A DNA stretch of 64,000 nucleotides from assembly GCF_036182465.1 (NCBI RefSeq), contig NZ_CP108081.1:6572001-6636000 (forward strand), read 5' to 3'. Shown here one piece after another: positions 35,902 to 43,802 of the stretch. The number at the start of each line of letters is the position of its first letter. Within the stretch, counting starts at the first letter, position 1. The translations under genes and the position numbers were made by a program. The notes beneath the pieces were generated by a model that saw only the letters and a list, made by a program, of their open reading frames with translations, was not told the origin of the DNA and did not search any database. This stretch comes from Streptomyces sp. NBC_00258. GTDB lineage: Bacteria > Actinomycetota > Actinomycetes > Streptomycetales > Streptomycetaceae.

Positions 35902-36477
35902 GTGCTTCTCTCTGACAAGGACATCCGGGCCGAGATCGACGCCGGGCGCGTACGGATCGACCCCTACGACGAATCCATGGTGCAGCCGTCGAGCGTCGAC
36001 GTGCGGCTCGACCGCTACTTCCGGGTGTTCGAGAACCACCGCTATCCCCATATCGATCCGTCCATCGAGCAGGCGGATCTCACTCGGCTCGTCGAGCCCG
36101 AGGGGGACGAGCCGTTCATCCTGCACCCCGGGGAGTTCGTCCTCGCGTCGACGTACGAGGTCATCACGCTTCCCGATGATCTGGCGTCCCGGCTCGAAGG
36201 CAAGAGTTCGCTCGGGCGGCTCGGGCTCGTCACGCACTCCACCGCAGGGTTCATCGACCCCGGCTTCTCCGGGCACGTGACCCTTGAGCTGTCCAACCTC
36301 GCGACCCTCCCCATCAAGCTCTGGCCGGGCATGAAGATCGGGCAGCTGTGCCTGTTCCAGCTCAGCTCGTCGGCCGAGTTCCCGTACGGCAGCGACCGGT
36401 ACGGGTCCCGCTACCAGGGGCAGCGCGGACCGACCGCCTCACGCTCCTTCCTCAACTTCCATCGGACCCAGGTGTGA
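35902..36477 (+). CDS. dcd: dCTP deaminase
   Basis: 191 residues from the GTG at 35902, the usual length for the actinobacterial enzyme. Family signatures are present: VLLSDKDIRAEID at the start, PSSVDVRL, GKSSLGRLGL, STAGFIDPGFSGHVTLEL (holding the catalytic Glu), WPGMKIGQL and YQGQRGPT at the end. It deaminates dCTP to dUTP in the cytoplasm, feeding dTMP synthesis. The phosphoribosyltransferase gene follows immediately, perhaps overlapping if its GTG at 36474 is used. Confidence 0.95.
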   Translation: MLLSDKDIRAEIDAGRVRIDPYDESMVQPSSVDVRLDRYFRVFENHRYPHIDPSIEQADLTRLVEPEGDEPFILHPGEFVLASTYEVITLPDDLASRLEGKSSLGRLGLVTHSTAGFIDPGFSGHVTLELSNLATLPIKLWPGMKIGQLCLFQLSSSAEFPYGSDRYGSRYQGQRGPTASRSFLNFHRTQV

Positions 36478-36488
36478 GTGGCGGCGAC

Positions 36489-36998
36489 ATGAGCGACGTG
36501 CGCGAGAACCTCACCTACGACCGTTTCGGCCTCGCCGTCCGCGAGCTCGCCCAGACCATCGCCGACGACGGGTACGAGCCCGACATCGTGCTCAGCATCG
36601 CCCGCGGGGGCGTCTTCGTCGCCGGCGGGCTCGCCTACGCCCTCGACTGCAAGAACATCCACCTCGTGAACGTCGAGTTCTACACCGGGGTCGGGACCAC
36701 TCTCGACATGCCGGTCATGCTGGCGCCCGTCCCCAACACCATCGACTTCTCCGACAAGAAGGTGCTGATCACGGACGACGTCGCCGACACCGGCAAGACG
36801 TTGAAACTCGTGTACGACTTCTGCGTCGACGCCGTCGCGGAGGTCCGGTCCGCCGTCATCTACGAGAAGTCGCAGTCACTGGTGAAGTGCGAGTACGTGT
36901 GGAAGCGCACGGACGAGTGGATCAACTTTCCGTGGAGTGTTTTGCCTGTAGTGCGTAAGTCAGGCGAGCCGATCACTCCATCGAAGGAAGCCCTCTAG
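36489..36998 (+). CDS. Phosphoribosyltransferase, 3' end replaced by integrated element
   Basis: 169 residues from the ATG at 36489; a GTG at 36474 would add five. The PRPP loop VLITDDVADTGKTL and upstream IVLSIARGGVFVAGGLAYAL identify a type I phosphoribosyltransferase of the xanthine/hypoxanthine-like group. From codon 149 (TGG, 36933) the codons turn A/T-rich and the tail reads WSVLPVVRKSGEPITPSK. The native continuation WSVEPPVVKRAGQVLDA is found at 48210-48263, past the AICE. The element thus supplies a substitute C-terminus after the conserved FPWSV, probably leaving the enzyme active. Confidence 0.88.
   Translation: MSDVRENLTYDRFGLAVRELAQTIADDGYEPDIVLSIARGGVFVAGGLAYALDCKNIHLVNVEFYTGVGTTLDMPVMLAPVPNTIDFSDKKVLITDDVADTGKTLKLVYDFCVDAVAEVRSAVIYEKSQSLVKCEYVWKRTDEWINFPWSVLPVVRKSGEPITPSKEAL
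36933..36940 (+). repeat. Left junction core of the AICE (att)
   Basis: TGGAGTGT, inside codons 149-151 of the phosphoribosyltransferase gene, repeated at 48210-48217. Host coding sequence lies to the left and element sequence to the right. Confidence 0.8.
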
Positions 36999-37029
36999 CC
37001 TGCACTCATTGCTCTGTTACCGTCGCCCG

Positions 37030-37551
37030 ATGGCTGATCTTGCTGGATGGCTGCAACTCCTTGGTGCGGGCAGCGTCGGTGGCGTTGTAGGCCAATACGT
37101 GAGTGCAAGCCCCGAACGCCGTAAAGCTCGTGCCGACGTTCGGAGCGCTATGACGGAATTGGATGAGCTTGTTTGGCGTGCAGATGACCCCGAGGTCTGG
37201 CCTCGGCTCCGGAGGGCCCTGCACGCATTCGAATCAGCCTCGATGATCGCCGGGGTATCTCGTGACCTATCGAATTGGTACGTGACTACGAGGTTTGCCT
37301 TCTACAAGCAGAGTCGTCGTAATTACGAGCGGCACGGCGGCCCCGACGAGGGGGGTGGGTGGCTAGAATCCCATCATCTGCAAGGCCTGAACGAGGCCGC
37401 CGAGATGATCTACCAAGCTCTGTGGCATCCTCAGCGGTCCCGGTGGTTTCGGAAGAGGCGACTTGCGGCAGCCAAGGACCGGACGCGTAAGGCTGTAGCA
37501 GACTCGTCGGAGCTCTTGCGCGATCTAGACAGAGCCGATGGGCCAGTCTGA
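37030..37551 (+). CDS. Hypothetical protein at left end of AICE
   Basis: 173 residues from the ATG at 37030. A short hydrophobic N-terminus (about residues 8-24) suggests a membrane anchor, followed by a soluble helical region with a WESHHLQ-like aromatic stretch and a basic segment (WFRKRRLAAAKDR). No known family. Codon bias is weaker than in chromosomal genes. Probably accessory cargo. Confidence 0.5.
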   Translation: MADLAGWLQLLGAGSVGGVVGQYVSASPERRKARADVRSAMTELDELVWRADDPEVWPRLRRALHAFESASMIAGVSRDLSNWYVTTRFAFYKQSRRNYERHGGPDEGGGWLESHHLQGLNEAAEMIYQALWHPQRSRWFRKRRLAAAKDRTRKAVADSSELLRDLDRADGPV

Positions 37552-37588
37552 TCGCTCCTGTGGCTGGGGACGTAGACAAGCACGATGA

Positions 37589-37870
37589 TCACGAGCCTGC
37601 TGGTTGCGAATACTTGTGGTGTGCAGCCTGAGCTGAGACTCCCAAGGCCTCACCGACCTCCTTCCAGGTCAGATCGTGCACCTCTCGGGCCGCGATGACC
37701 TCTTCGCGGAGGACGGACTCGGCAGCATCCCGAAGGATGGTCGCAATGAGGAGCCGGAAGCTAGCACTCGTGTCACCCGACTGTTTGGATGCTCGCCGGA
37801 TCTGATCTCGCATGATCTCGTCGGCAACTGAGGTCCGACCGTGCTCGATGCGCAGTGGGCGTGTGGCCAT
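37589..37870 (-). CDS. Small helix-turn-helix protein
   Basis: 93 residues from the ATG at 37870. The C-terminal part (LTWKEVGEALGVSAQAAHHK) is a sigma-region-4-like helix-turn-helix, and the rest is helical and charged. It may be a DNA-binding regulator within the element. The adjoining sequence GTTTGACAAAAC at 37879-37890 is a possible promoter or operator. Confidence 0.65.
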   Translation of the reverse strand: MATRPLRIEHGRTSVADEIMRDQIRRASKQSGDTSASFRLLIATILRDAAESVLREEVIAAREVHDLTWKEVGEALGVSAQAAHHKYSQPAGS

Positions 37871-37910
37871 CAACGTAGTTTGACAAAACTGACTGGCCGT
37901 CACCGATCAA

Positions 37911-38351
37911 ATGAACATAAATGCAGGTCAGGGCAGGGTTGTTCGCGACGTTCCAGTGTCAGTGCGCTGCCTCAGAATAGATTGTGCGGCCATGGCCCCG
38001 GTAACGGCGGCCCCTGGTCCTAACGCAGGGCCAAGGCTTCCACCGGAAACGGCGGCGGCCCCCTGGTCCTACGCAGGAGGCCGCCAACACCGTCAGAAAT
38101 GCCAACCGAAGGAGGTCGACATTCCCAGCACTCGAAAGTGTAGGCGCTGCCACCGTCCGCGACCCATGCGCAAAGCCGCACCCACAGCCCGGGGAACCCG
38201 TCAGATCCGCACCCACCTGGTGGAACACGGTGCACGCCGCCACCTCCGTAGGCTCTTGAACTCCGCGTCGGACGAGCTCATGCGCACGGCTGTGAAAGCC
38301 AGCTTGAGCGGGGCAGCGACCTTTGCGCTCTACTGGTGGCACCACCGCTGA
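37911..38351 (+). CDS. Doubtful small basic protein
   Basis: An open frame of 146 codons. The stretch from about 38121 on looks more protein-like than the first part: CRRCHRPRPM (Cys pair), a basic helix, then a hydrophobic end AATFALYWWHHR. AAGGAGG at 38109-38115 sits just ahead of that part, but the codon at the right distance is ATT, not a standard start. It may be a real small protein with an unusual start, or noncoding. Two near-identical GGCGGCCCC(C)TGGTCCTA segments lie upstream (about 38007 and 38054). Confidence 0.3.
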   Translation: MNINAGQGRVVRDVPVSVRCLRIDCAAMAPVTAAPGPNAGPRLPPETAAAPWSYAGGRQHRQKCQPKEVDIPSTRKCRRCHRPRPMRKAAPTARGTRQIRTHLVEHGARRHLRRLLNSASDELMRTAVKASLSGAATFALYWWHHR

Positions 38352-38422
38352 CGTGCCCAGTGGTGGGCTGCTAACGCACATGGGACGGCTATGCGCCCCT
38401 TCAGCAACCCACTACTTCCCCA

Positions 38423-38572
38423 GCTTCCATCCCGTCCGCCGTCGACCCACACACCGTGGAGCGGGCGTGGTTCATGGCGTCCAGGTGGAGCGCGCCACTG
38501 TACGAACGACCTGGACGCCATGGGCCGCGTCTGCTCGGCTCTGCCTGGGTCGACGGTGGACGGGATGGAAGC
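38423..38572. repeat. Nested inverted repeats (candidate transfer/replication locus)
   Basis: The outer arms are 27 bases at 38423-38449 and 38546-38572, complementary at 26 of 27 positions. The inner arms, CATGGCGTCCAGGT and ACCTGGACGCCATG (38473-38486 and 38509-38522), are perfect over 14 bases. The whole can fold into a branched cruciform of 150 bases. It lies in a gene-free stretch (38352-38817) of the element. A cis-acting transfer locus, a replication origin or a structured RNA are all possible; none can be proven here. Confidence 0.75.
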
Positions 38573-38768
38573 ACCCCCACGCACGCCACTACTCGGCCGG
38601 CACTCGCGAACGGCGCCCCGTCCATCCCGGAGTCTGAGCGCCCCCGCCGGAGGCTCGTTCTGGCCGTGGCTTGCACGTCTAGGTTCCTACCCTGGGCCGT
38701 AACATGCTTGCGGCCCCAGGGGCCGGCCCCGGCGCCGAAGGCGCAGAGGGGCCGAGCCCAAGGGGCCA

Positions 38769-38787
38769 GCCCGCGCTTTGCGCGGGC
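38769..38787 (-). terminator. Terminator hairpin of XRE-TPR gene
   Basis: A perfect 8-bp stem, GCCCGCGC/GCGCGGGC, with TTT loop, about 30 bases past the stop of the minus-strand regulator gene. Confidence 0.6.
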
Positions 38788-38817
38788 CCTTGATGAGGTA
38801 GAGAAACCTGTAACAAC

Positions 38818-40056
38818 TCAGCTCACGCCACAGCGGTCGGCAAGCTCCCGGAGGGTCTCGGGCACGCGTCGGTCCGACAGTTGGATGAGGTCACGGATGA
38901 CTTCGCGGGCTGAGTGGTGGTCGCGAATTTGTTCGGGTGCGAGGGTCTCGGCATCCAAGAGTGCTGCGGTCGCCTCGCCAACGTGTCGGCGTTGCGCGTG
39001 GGCCCGTGCTACGTCGAGGAGGAAGCGCGATTGGCGCTCGGCTGAGAGACCGCCGGCGTCGACTTCTGCCGCAGTCTCCAGTGCCAGTCCCGCATCCCCT
39101 AGCTCTACGGCTGTACTCACTGAGTGGAGCTTGACGTTCGTGGGACCGAACTCGGTATCGAAGTCGTTCCGGTCCTCACCCAATCGCGTGGCGAGTTCCC
39201 TTGCTCGTTTGAGATGAGCATGGGTTCCAGGCCGGTTCCCCTCCCGCGCATTGATCACGGCAAGCACAAGGTTCATGGCGCCGAGAAGCGACAGTTCCTC
39301 AGGTGGGCAGGCGGGGTTCTCTCCCCGTGGTTCCAGGACTTCGACCGCTGACTTCGCCGCCTGCTCGGCCTGGTCCATGTGTTGCTGCCGCATGAACGCA
39401 TGAGCCATGCGAAAGAGGCTGGCCACCACCTCAAGCGGCTGGCCGGCCATCTCGGCTGCCTGCAAAGCGCGGTCTGCGGCTACCCATGCGGCATCCGCCT
39501 GGTCCTGCCGAGTGAAGCTAGCGGCGGCTGCTTGGTAACTGCGCGCTCTGAGCGAATGCAGCTCGACTCGATCGGCCGCTGGCGCGTGGCGAACTGCAAC
39601 TTCGATGTCGGGGAGCAACCTGACGAGATGGTCACTCAACGCTGCAAAGCTCGACGCGTGCACGTACTCCCATGCCTGGTCAACGAGTTGGCGAAACTCG
39701 GCAAGCGAGGGCGTAGGAGAACTAGGTCTGCGGTCGAACAGGCTGCCCAAGGCAGGATGGCCAGTGAGGGCGACGCGTAGACCGTCTAGATCATTGCTTT
39801 CCGGTTCTGGCGCGTCGTCCGCAAGGTTCGTCGGGGCGGGAGCGGTGTCGGGACGAACATCCTGCGTTGAGACGCCTAGTGCGTCGGCGAGCGCTTGAAT
39901 GATTGCGAAGCGTTCAACGGGCTGCACGCCGCGTTCAACCTGAGATACCCAGCTCTCGGATCGCCTCATGGCTGCGGCAAGGTCGGCTTGCGACATGCCT
40001 GCCGCCCGTCGCAGTTCCTTGATCCGCTGTCCAGTGGTAGGCGGTAGGGCACTCAC
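38818..40056 (-). CDS. XRE-family regulator with TPR-like domain
   Basis: 412 residues. The N-terminal Cro/C1 helix-turn-helix (IKELRRAAGMSQADLAAAM, then SWVSQVERG) is followed by ~330 residues of helical repeats, like Streptomyces regulators with TPR sensor domains. The GTG at 40056 overlaps the stop of the upstream monooxygenase-like gene (GTGA), so they form a two-gene operon. It faces the transfer operon across an intergenic region with a strong inverted repeat (40422-40467), which could be its operator. It probably controls transfer and replication genes. Confidence 0.85.
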   Translation of the reverse strand: MSALPPTTGQRIKELRRAAGMSQADLAAAMRRSESWVSQVERGVQPVERFAIIQALADALGVSTQDVRPDTAPAPTNLADDAPEPESNDLDGLRVALTGHPALGSLFDRRPSSPTPSLAEFRQLVDQAWEYVHASSFAALSDHLVRLLPDIEVAVRHAPAADRVELHSLRARSYQAAAASFTRQDQADAAWVAADRALQAAEMAGQPLEVVASLFRMAHAFMRQQHMDQAEQAAKSAVEVLEPRGENPACPPEELSLLGAMNLVLAVINAREGNRPGTHAHLKRARELATRLGEDRNDFDTEFGPTNVKLHSVSTAVELGDAGLALETAAEVDAGGLSAERQSRFLLDVARAHAQRRHVGEATAALLDAETLAPEQIRDHHSAREVIRDLIQLSDRRVPETLRELADRCGVS

Positions 40057-40373
40057 TGCGCGGCTCCGTGCGGGTACTTCCCGGCGTACGGCTCAAGCCA
40101 GTCCACGTCGGTCTTCTCGACGTACCGGGTTCGCTCGCTCAGAAATCGAACCGTGTGCGGCTGGCGCTCATGCTCGTCAAACGCTGCCCGATCGGCGTAG
40201 ATCTCGAAGAAGATCCGCTCAGCGGGAGCCCCCTCGACCTTGTGGCAGGCGTAGACCAGCGTTCCTGGCTCGTGCGCCCGGATCCCCGCTTCGGTCTCCT
40301 TCACCAGTGTGTCAAAGGCATCGCCCATCCCCTCACGCAGAGTGAATCGGACGAAGAGTGCGAAATTTCCCAT
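40053..40373 (-). CDS. ABM-type (antibiotic biosynthesis monooxygenase fold) protein
   Basis: 106 residues from the ATG at 40373, with AGGAGG upstream. The ABM ferredoxin-like fold is suggested by FALFVRFTLREGMGDAF at the start, then a TLVYACHKVEG strand and FFEIYADRAAFDEHE (the conserved E-x-Y-x-D-x-x-A-x-x-x-H pattern). The family includes quinol monooxygenases and heme-degrading or stress-related proteins. Its presence in an AICE regulatory operon is unusual; perhaps it senses a small molecule for the partner regulator. Confidence 0.8.
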   Translation of the reverse strand: MGNFALFVRFTLREGMGDAFDTLVKETEAGIRAHEPGTLVYACHKVEGAPAERIFFEIYADRAAFDEHERQPHTVRFLSERTRYVEKTDVDWLEPYAGKYPHGAAQ

Positions 40374-40421
40374 AGCTCCTCCTTCTCCTCGCCGACAGTC
40401 TCGCAGACTCAGAGTTTTGCT

Positions 40422-40467
40422 GCTAGTCGCAGCTTTTCTGTTGACCCGCAGAAAAACTGCGAGTAGC
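40422..40467. promoter_or_regulatory. Inverted repeat in divergent promoter region (candidate operator)
   Basis: Arms of 19 bases (40422-40440 and 40449-40467) match at 17 positions across an 8-base spacer. The core TCGCAG...TTTTCTG recurs as part-copies (TCTCGCAGACTC) just to the left. The placement between the divergent XRE operon and the transfer operon fits a regulator-binding site. Confidence 0.6.
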
Positions 40468-40492
40468 TTCGGGAGGGTCAGAGAACAACGCA

Positions 40493-40537
40493 CCCCGGAC
40501 TGCGTGCCATCCGCCAAGATCACAACGCAGTCCGGGG
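40493..40537 (+). other. Leader hairpin ahead of the transfer operon
   Basis: A perfect 13-bp stem, CCCCGGACTGCGT and ACGCAGTCCGGGG, with a 19-base loop, 28 bases before the 40565 start. It would form in the 5' untranslated RNA and could attenuate or stabilise the transcript. Confidence 0.6.
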
Positions 40538-40564
40538 CTCATCCCACAAGGGGAGAACTCCATA

Positions 40565-40891
40565 ATGCCGTCCTTCAAGATCGACACTTCGACTGCTGTG
40601 GTGTTCGTGGCGACTGCGCCCGAACCGAAGGTGAAGAACTTCCAGACCGGTGAGCGGGCCGTGAATCAGGAAGGTCACGCCATGTCGACCGTGGGCCTGG
40701 TGGTCTCGGATGAGGGGGAGGGGAACCTCCTCAAGGTTTCGATCCCGGAGACCGGCTTCCCGGAGGGGCTCGTGCCGGGCATGCCGGTCAAGGTCATCGG
40801 GCTGAAGGCCAAGGACTGGGAGAACGTGATCAAGGGTGAGAAGCGCTCGGGTATCGCGTTCAGCGCGGTCGCGATCACCCCGGCGGCCTGA
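40565..40891 (+). CDS. Conserved AICE protein of unknown function
   Basis: 108 residues, first gene of the rightward operon, with AGGGGAGAA ahead of the ATG. It shows an alternating beta-strand pattern (TAVVFVATAPEPKVKNF, then GNLLKVSIPET and GMPVKVIGLKAKDW) suggesting a small beta-barrel. Proteins of this kind commonly precede the FtsK-like transfer gene in Streptomyces integrative elements. It may bind single-stranded DNA or the translocase, but this is inference. Confidence 0.7.
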   Translation: MPSFKIDTSTAVVFVATAPEPKVKNFQTGERAVNQEGHAMSTVGLVVSDEGEGNLLKVSIPETGFPEGLVPGMPVKVIGLKAKDWENVIKGEKRSGIAFSAVAITPAA

Positions 40892-40893
40892 CC

Positions 40894-42231
40894 ATGAGTG
40901 ACCTGTCCCTGTGGCTGGAGGCAACCGGAGCCTTAGTGGGTGCCGGTGGCCTCGGCTACGCGAAGTTCCGCGCTCCGCGCGTGTACTGGTCGCTGGTCGG
41001 GCTGCCCGCCACGTGGGGGCGTTTCAGCTTGAGTTACCGCTCGACGATGGATGTGTGCGGGCTGACGGTGCAGCCGTCCGGTCTGCGGGCGTTCATGACC
41101 CGGAGCGTCGCCCGTCGTGAGGTGCAGCCGGTACCGCCGAAGATCCGCCGGGTACGCGGCACGTCGACGGGCCTTCGGGTCACGCTGCGACTGCCCGCCG
41201 GCCTGGAGCCCGCGGACGTGATCGCGTCCTCGGAGCGTCTGCGTCACGCGTGGGGTGTGCACTCGGTCACCGTGGCCGAGACGAAGCCCGGGTTCGTGGA
41301 ACTGCGGATGACCGGCTATGACGTGCTGCGTCGGGTGCGGATGCCGCGCAAGGCTCAGCCGCACGGCATGGTGGTGCCAGTCGCCCTGCGCGAGGATGGC
41401 ACCGCGTTCGAGCGGGACTACCGCAAGATGCCCATGGCGCTCACCTTGGGCGCCAACTCCTCCGGCAAGTCCATGTATCAGCGCAACCTGATCAAAGGGC
41501 TGGCCCAACTGCCCGTGGCGCTGGTCGGTGTCGACTGCAAGCGCGGGGTGGAACAGTCCGCGTTCGCGCCCCGCCTGTCGGCGCTGGTGACCACTCCGGA
41601 CCATGCCGCCTCCCTGCTCGATGTCCTGGTCGCGGAGATGGAGACCCGGTTCGACCTGCTGAGCCTGCATGGCGTCTCGGACCTGTGGGAACTGCCCTCC
41701 GCGGTGCGCCCGGTTCCGATCGTCGTGCTGGTCGACGAGATCGCCGAACTGTTCTTGATCTCCTCGAACAAGGATGAGGAACGCCGCACGAGGATCGTCA
41801 CCGCGCTGATCCGGCTGGCACAGATGGCCCGTTCGGTCGGCATTCACCTGGAGATCTGCGCTCAGCGCTTCGGCTCCGACCTGGGCAAGGGCGCCACCAT
41901 GCTGCGCGCTCAGCTCACCGGCCGTGTCGTGCACCGCGTCAACGACAAGGAAACCGCCGAAATGGGGCTCAAGGACGTCGCCCCGACCGCGGTCCCGGCT
42001 GCCTGCGTGATCCCCGCCAACCGGCCCGGTACCGCGGTGGCGACCGATGCGGCCGGCGGCTGGTGCCGCATCCGCACCCCCGAGACGTCCCGCGATGAAG
42101 TGGTCGCGGTCTGCCGGGAGTTCGCCCACCTGGTCCCGGATCTGCCCGTCCTCGACCCGTTCCGGCCCCACGTGCCCGCACCGGCTGTTGACAGCCCGTC
42201 GCTGGTCAAGCCGGTCCCGGCTACCGAATAG
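40894..42231 (+). CDS. FtsK/SpoIIIE-type conjugal DNA translocase
   Basis: 445 residues, two bases after the preceding stop. A hydrophobic N-terminal segment (about 10-24) is followed by the FtsK domain: Walker A LGANSSGKSMYQ, Walker B PIVVLVDEIAEL and the RQ-like ICAQRFGSD region. Such TraB/TraSA proteins move double-stranded DNA through the mycelial membrane in actinomycete conjugation. Codon 14 is TTA (40933-40935), so translation may depend on the bldA tRNA and be restricted to later growth. Confidence 0.88.
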   Translation: MSDLSLWLEATGALVGAGGLGYAKFRAPRVYWSLVGLPATWGRFSLSYRSTMDVCGLTVQPSGLRAFMTRSVARREVQPVPPKIRRVRGTSTGLRVTLRLPAGLEPADVIASSERLRHAWGVHSVTVAETKPGFVELRMTGYDVLRRVRMPRKAQPHGMVVPVALREDGTAFERDYRKMPMALTLGANSSGKSMYQRNLIKGLAQLPVALVGVDCKRGVEQSAFAPRLSALVTTPDHAASLLDVLVAEMETRFDLLSLHGVSDLWELPSAVRPVPIVVLVDEIAELFLISSNKDEERRTRIVTALIRLAQMARSVGIHLEICAQRFGSDLGKGATMLRAQLTGRVVHRVNDKETAEMGLKDVAPTAVPAACVIPANRPGTAVATDAAGGWCRIRTPETSRDEVVAVCREFAHLVPDLPVLDPFRPHVPAPAVDSPSLVKPVPATE

Positions 42232-42315
42232 CGCCCTGCTCCATCCCGGTCGGCGCGACCGCCTCGCGCCAGGTCCCTACCCCGCCCATGCCGAAACCGA
42301 GAGGAGCACCACCCC

Positions 42316-42486
42316 GTGACCACATCCCAGAGCAAGGCTCCCGCGCCGGAGGTGAAGGACTGCCCGGTGTGCAAGGGCACCGGCGAGGTCTCCCGCACGG
42401 TCCGCGTCGGTCGCCGGCATCGCCCGGTCGGCCAACAGACCGGCTTGTGCCTGAACTGCCTCGGAAGCGGCCAGGCCCCCGACTGA
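42316..42486 (+). CDS. Small double-CxxC zinc-ribbon protein
   Basis: 56 residues from the GTG at 42316, with GAGGAGC upstream. C-x2-C pairs occur in CPVCKGTGEV and CLNCLGSGQA, similar to the DnaJ-type Cys-rich repeat C-x2-C-x-G-x-G. It lies between the translocase gene and a Spd-like membrane protein gene. Function unknown. Confidence 0.7.
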   Translation: MTTSQSKAPAPEVKDCPVCKGTGEVSRTVRVGRRHRPVGQQTGLCLNCLGSGQAPD

Positions 42487-42560
42487 TCAGCGCCGGGGCC
42501 GGGCGGCCGGACACCGATCGCCGCCCCGCCCCGGCCCAACTCCCCGAAGGAGGTGAGGAC

Positions 42561-43211
42561 ATGCCCCGCTCGATCCGCGTGGACGCCGTACTCGTACAGG
42601 CGGTCATCGCCGGCGCGCTGTCCTTCGCCCACCTGCACGACCTGGCCGAAGCCGCCGGACAGACCGGCTGGAAAGCCTGGGCCTACCCCATCTCGGTCGA
42701 CCTGCTGCTCGTCGCCGCATGGCGCCGGTTGCGCACGGCCCGCCGGGACCGGTCCGCCTGGACCTGGTTCGTCATCGCTCTGGTCGCCTCGCTCGGCGCG
42801 AACATCGCCACCGCCGGACTCCTCGACCTGAAGCACGTGCCCGCCTGGCTGTGCATCGTCGTGGCCGGCTGGCCTGCCCTGGCCTTCCTCGGCGGAACCC
42901 TCCTCGTGCACGCACCGACCGAACCGGCCGCTCCTGCACAGGCTGTGGACGAACCGGCCGCACCGGAAGTCGCCATGCACCGCACCGACGAACCCGCTCC
43001 CACGCCTGCTCCGATCCCGGAGCTGACCCCCGTACCGACTCCGGCTGCGGTGCCTGCCGTACCGGCCGCACTCCTGGACCACGCGCGAAAGATCGCCGAC
43101 GCGCACCGCGCCTCGACCGGATCGCCGATGCCCGCCGATGTGCTGTCGGCCCGGCTCCAACTGCCCGCCCCGATGACCGACGCTATCGCCGCTCAACTCC
43201 AACTCACCTGA
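42561..43211 (+). CDS. DUF2637 / SpdB2-like membrane protein
   Basis: 216 residues; AAGGAGGTGAGG lies ahead of the ATG. Four hydrophobic helices occupy residues 8-120, with the typical GWKAWAYPISVDLLLVAAW segment. A long Pro/Ala linker leads to a C-terminal helical DNA-binding-like segment (ADVLSARLQLPAPMTDAIAAQL). DUF2637/SpdB proteins help spread conjugative DNA along the recipient mycelium. Confidence 0.83.
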   Translation: MPRSIRVDAVLVQAVIAGALSFAHLHDLAEAAGQTGWKAWAYPISVDLLLVAAWRRLRTARRDRSAWTWFVIALVASLGANIATAGLLDLKHVPAWLCIVVAGWPALAFLGGTLLVHAPTEPAAPAQAVDEPAAPEVAMHRTDEPAPTPAPIPELTPVPTPAAVPAVPAALLDHARKIADAHRASTGSPMPADVLSARLQLPAPMTDAIAAQLQLT

Positions 43212-43230
43212 TCAGAAAGGAGATTCCCCC

Positions 43231-43416
43231 ATGCCTCGGTTCACCTTCGACCGCCCCACCGACTTCGTGGACGCGGCCCGCGAGATGGCCGACTCGGGCC
43301 GCCCGACCTTGGCCCGTCTGCTCGCCGAGGAAGCCGCCGACCGCACCCCGGACCCGGACGCGGCAGCCCGCATCCTCGCCGAATTCTCCGGCCGCAGCCT
43401 CCGACAGGAGGACTGA
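43231..43416 (+). CDS. Small helical AICE protein
   Basis: 61 residues with AAAGGAGAT ahead of the ATG. Entirely helical and rich in Ala/Asp/Glu. No family assigned; in line with the transfer operon. Confidence 0.55.
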   Translation: MPRFTFDRPTDFVDAAREMADSGRPTLARLLAEEAADRTPDPDAAARILAEFSGRSLRQED

Positions 43417-43420
43417 CGCC

Positions 43421-43609
43421 ATGACCGCCTATCGCCGCTTCCGCGACGTGGTCCGCATGGGACCGGTACAAGTCGCGACCTACTACGACGGCCGCGGCCG
43501 GAACAAGCACACGGCCGCCTGCACCGCCCCCGGCTGCGGTTTCTCCACCGAGCACGACGACCGCTCCGCCGCCGAACTCACCGCCCGAACCCACCGCTGC
43601 AAGGCCTGA
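43421..43609 (+). CDS. Small Cys/His AICE protein
   Basis: 62 residues; the ATG lies four bases after the preceding stop, with CAGGAGGAC upstream. It contains C-x4-C (CTAPGC) and a later His-x2-Cys (THRC) that could form a zinc finger. Probably a small accessory DNA-binding protein of the operon. Confidence 0.6.
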   Translation: MTAYRRFRDVVRMGPVQVATYYDGRGRNKHTAACTAPGCGFSTEHDDRSAAELTARTHRCKA

Positions 43610-43623
43610 GAGGAGATCCCGCC

Positions 43624-43779
43624 ATGGACGTTCCGCTGTGGCTCGCCCTGATCGTCGTCGGATGGCTCGGCGTCAAGCTCGCCCGTCCGCCGCTGTGGCT
43701 GGTGGCCGTGCTCCTGCTCGGCGGCTACCTCATCGCCGGCAGCTTCCTGGGCCCCGCCGTCGGCACCGCCATCAAGTAA
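43624..43779 (+). CDS. Small Spd-like membrane protein
   Basis: 51 residues from the ATG at 43624 with AGAGGAGAT upstream; stop TAA at 43777-43779. There are two hydrophobic segments (5-17 and 24-42). It resembles small Spd membrane proteins of actinomycete plasmids. Too short for a firm family. Confidence 0.6.
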   Translation: MDVPLWLALIVVGWLGVKLARPPLWLVAVLLLGGYLIAGSFLGPAVGTAIK

Positions 43780-43802
43780 CCCAACCCGAAGGGACACCAC
43801 CC

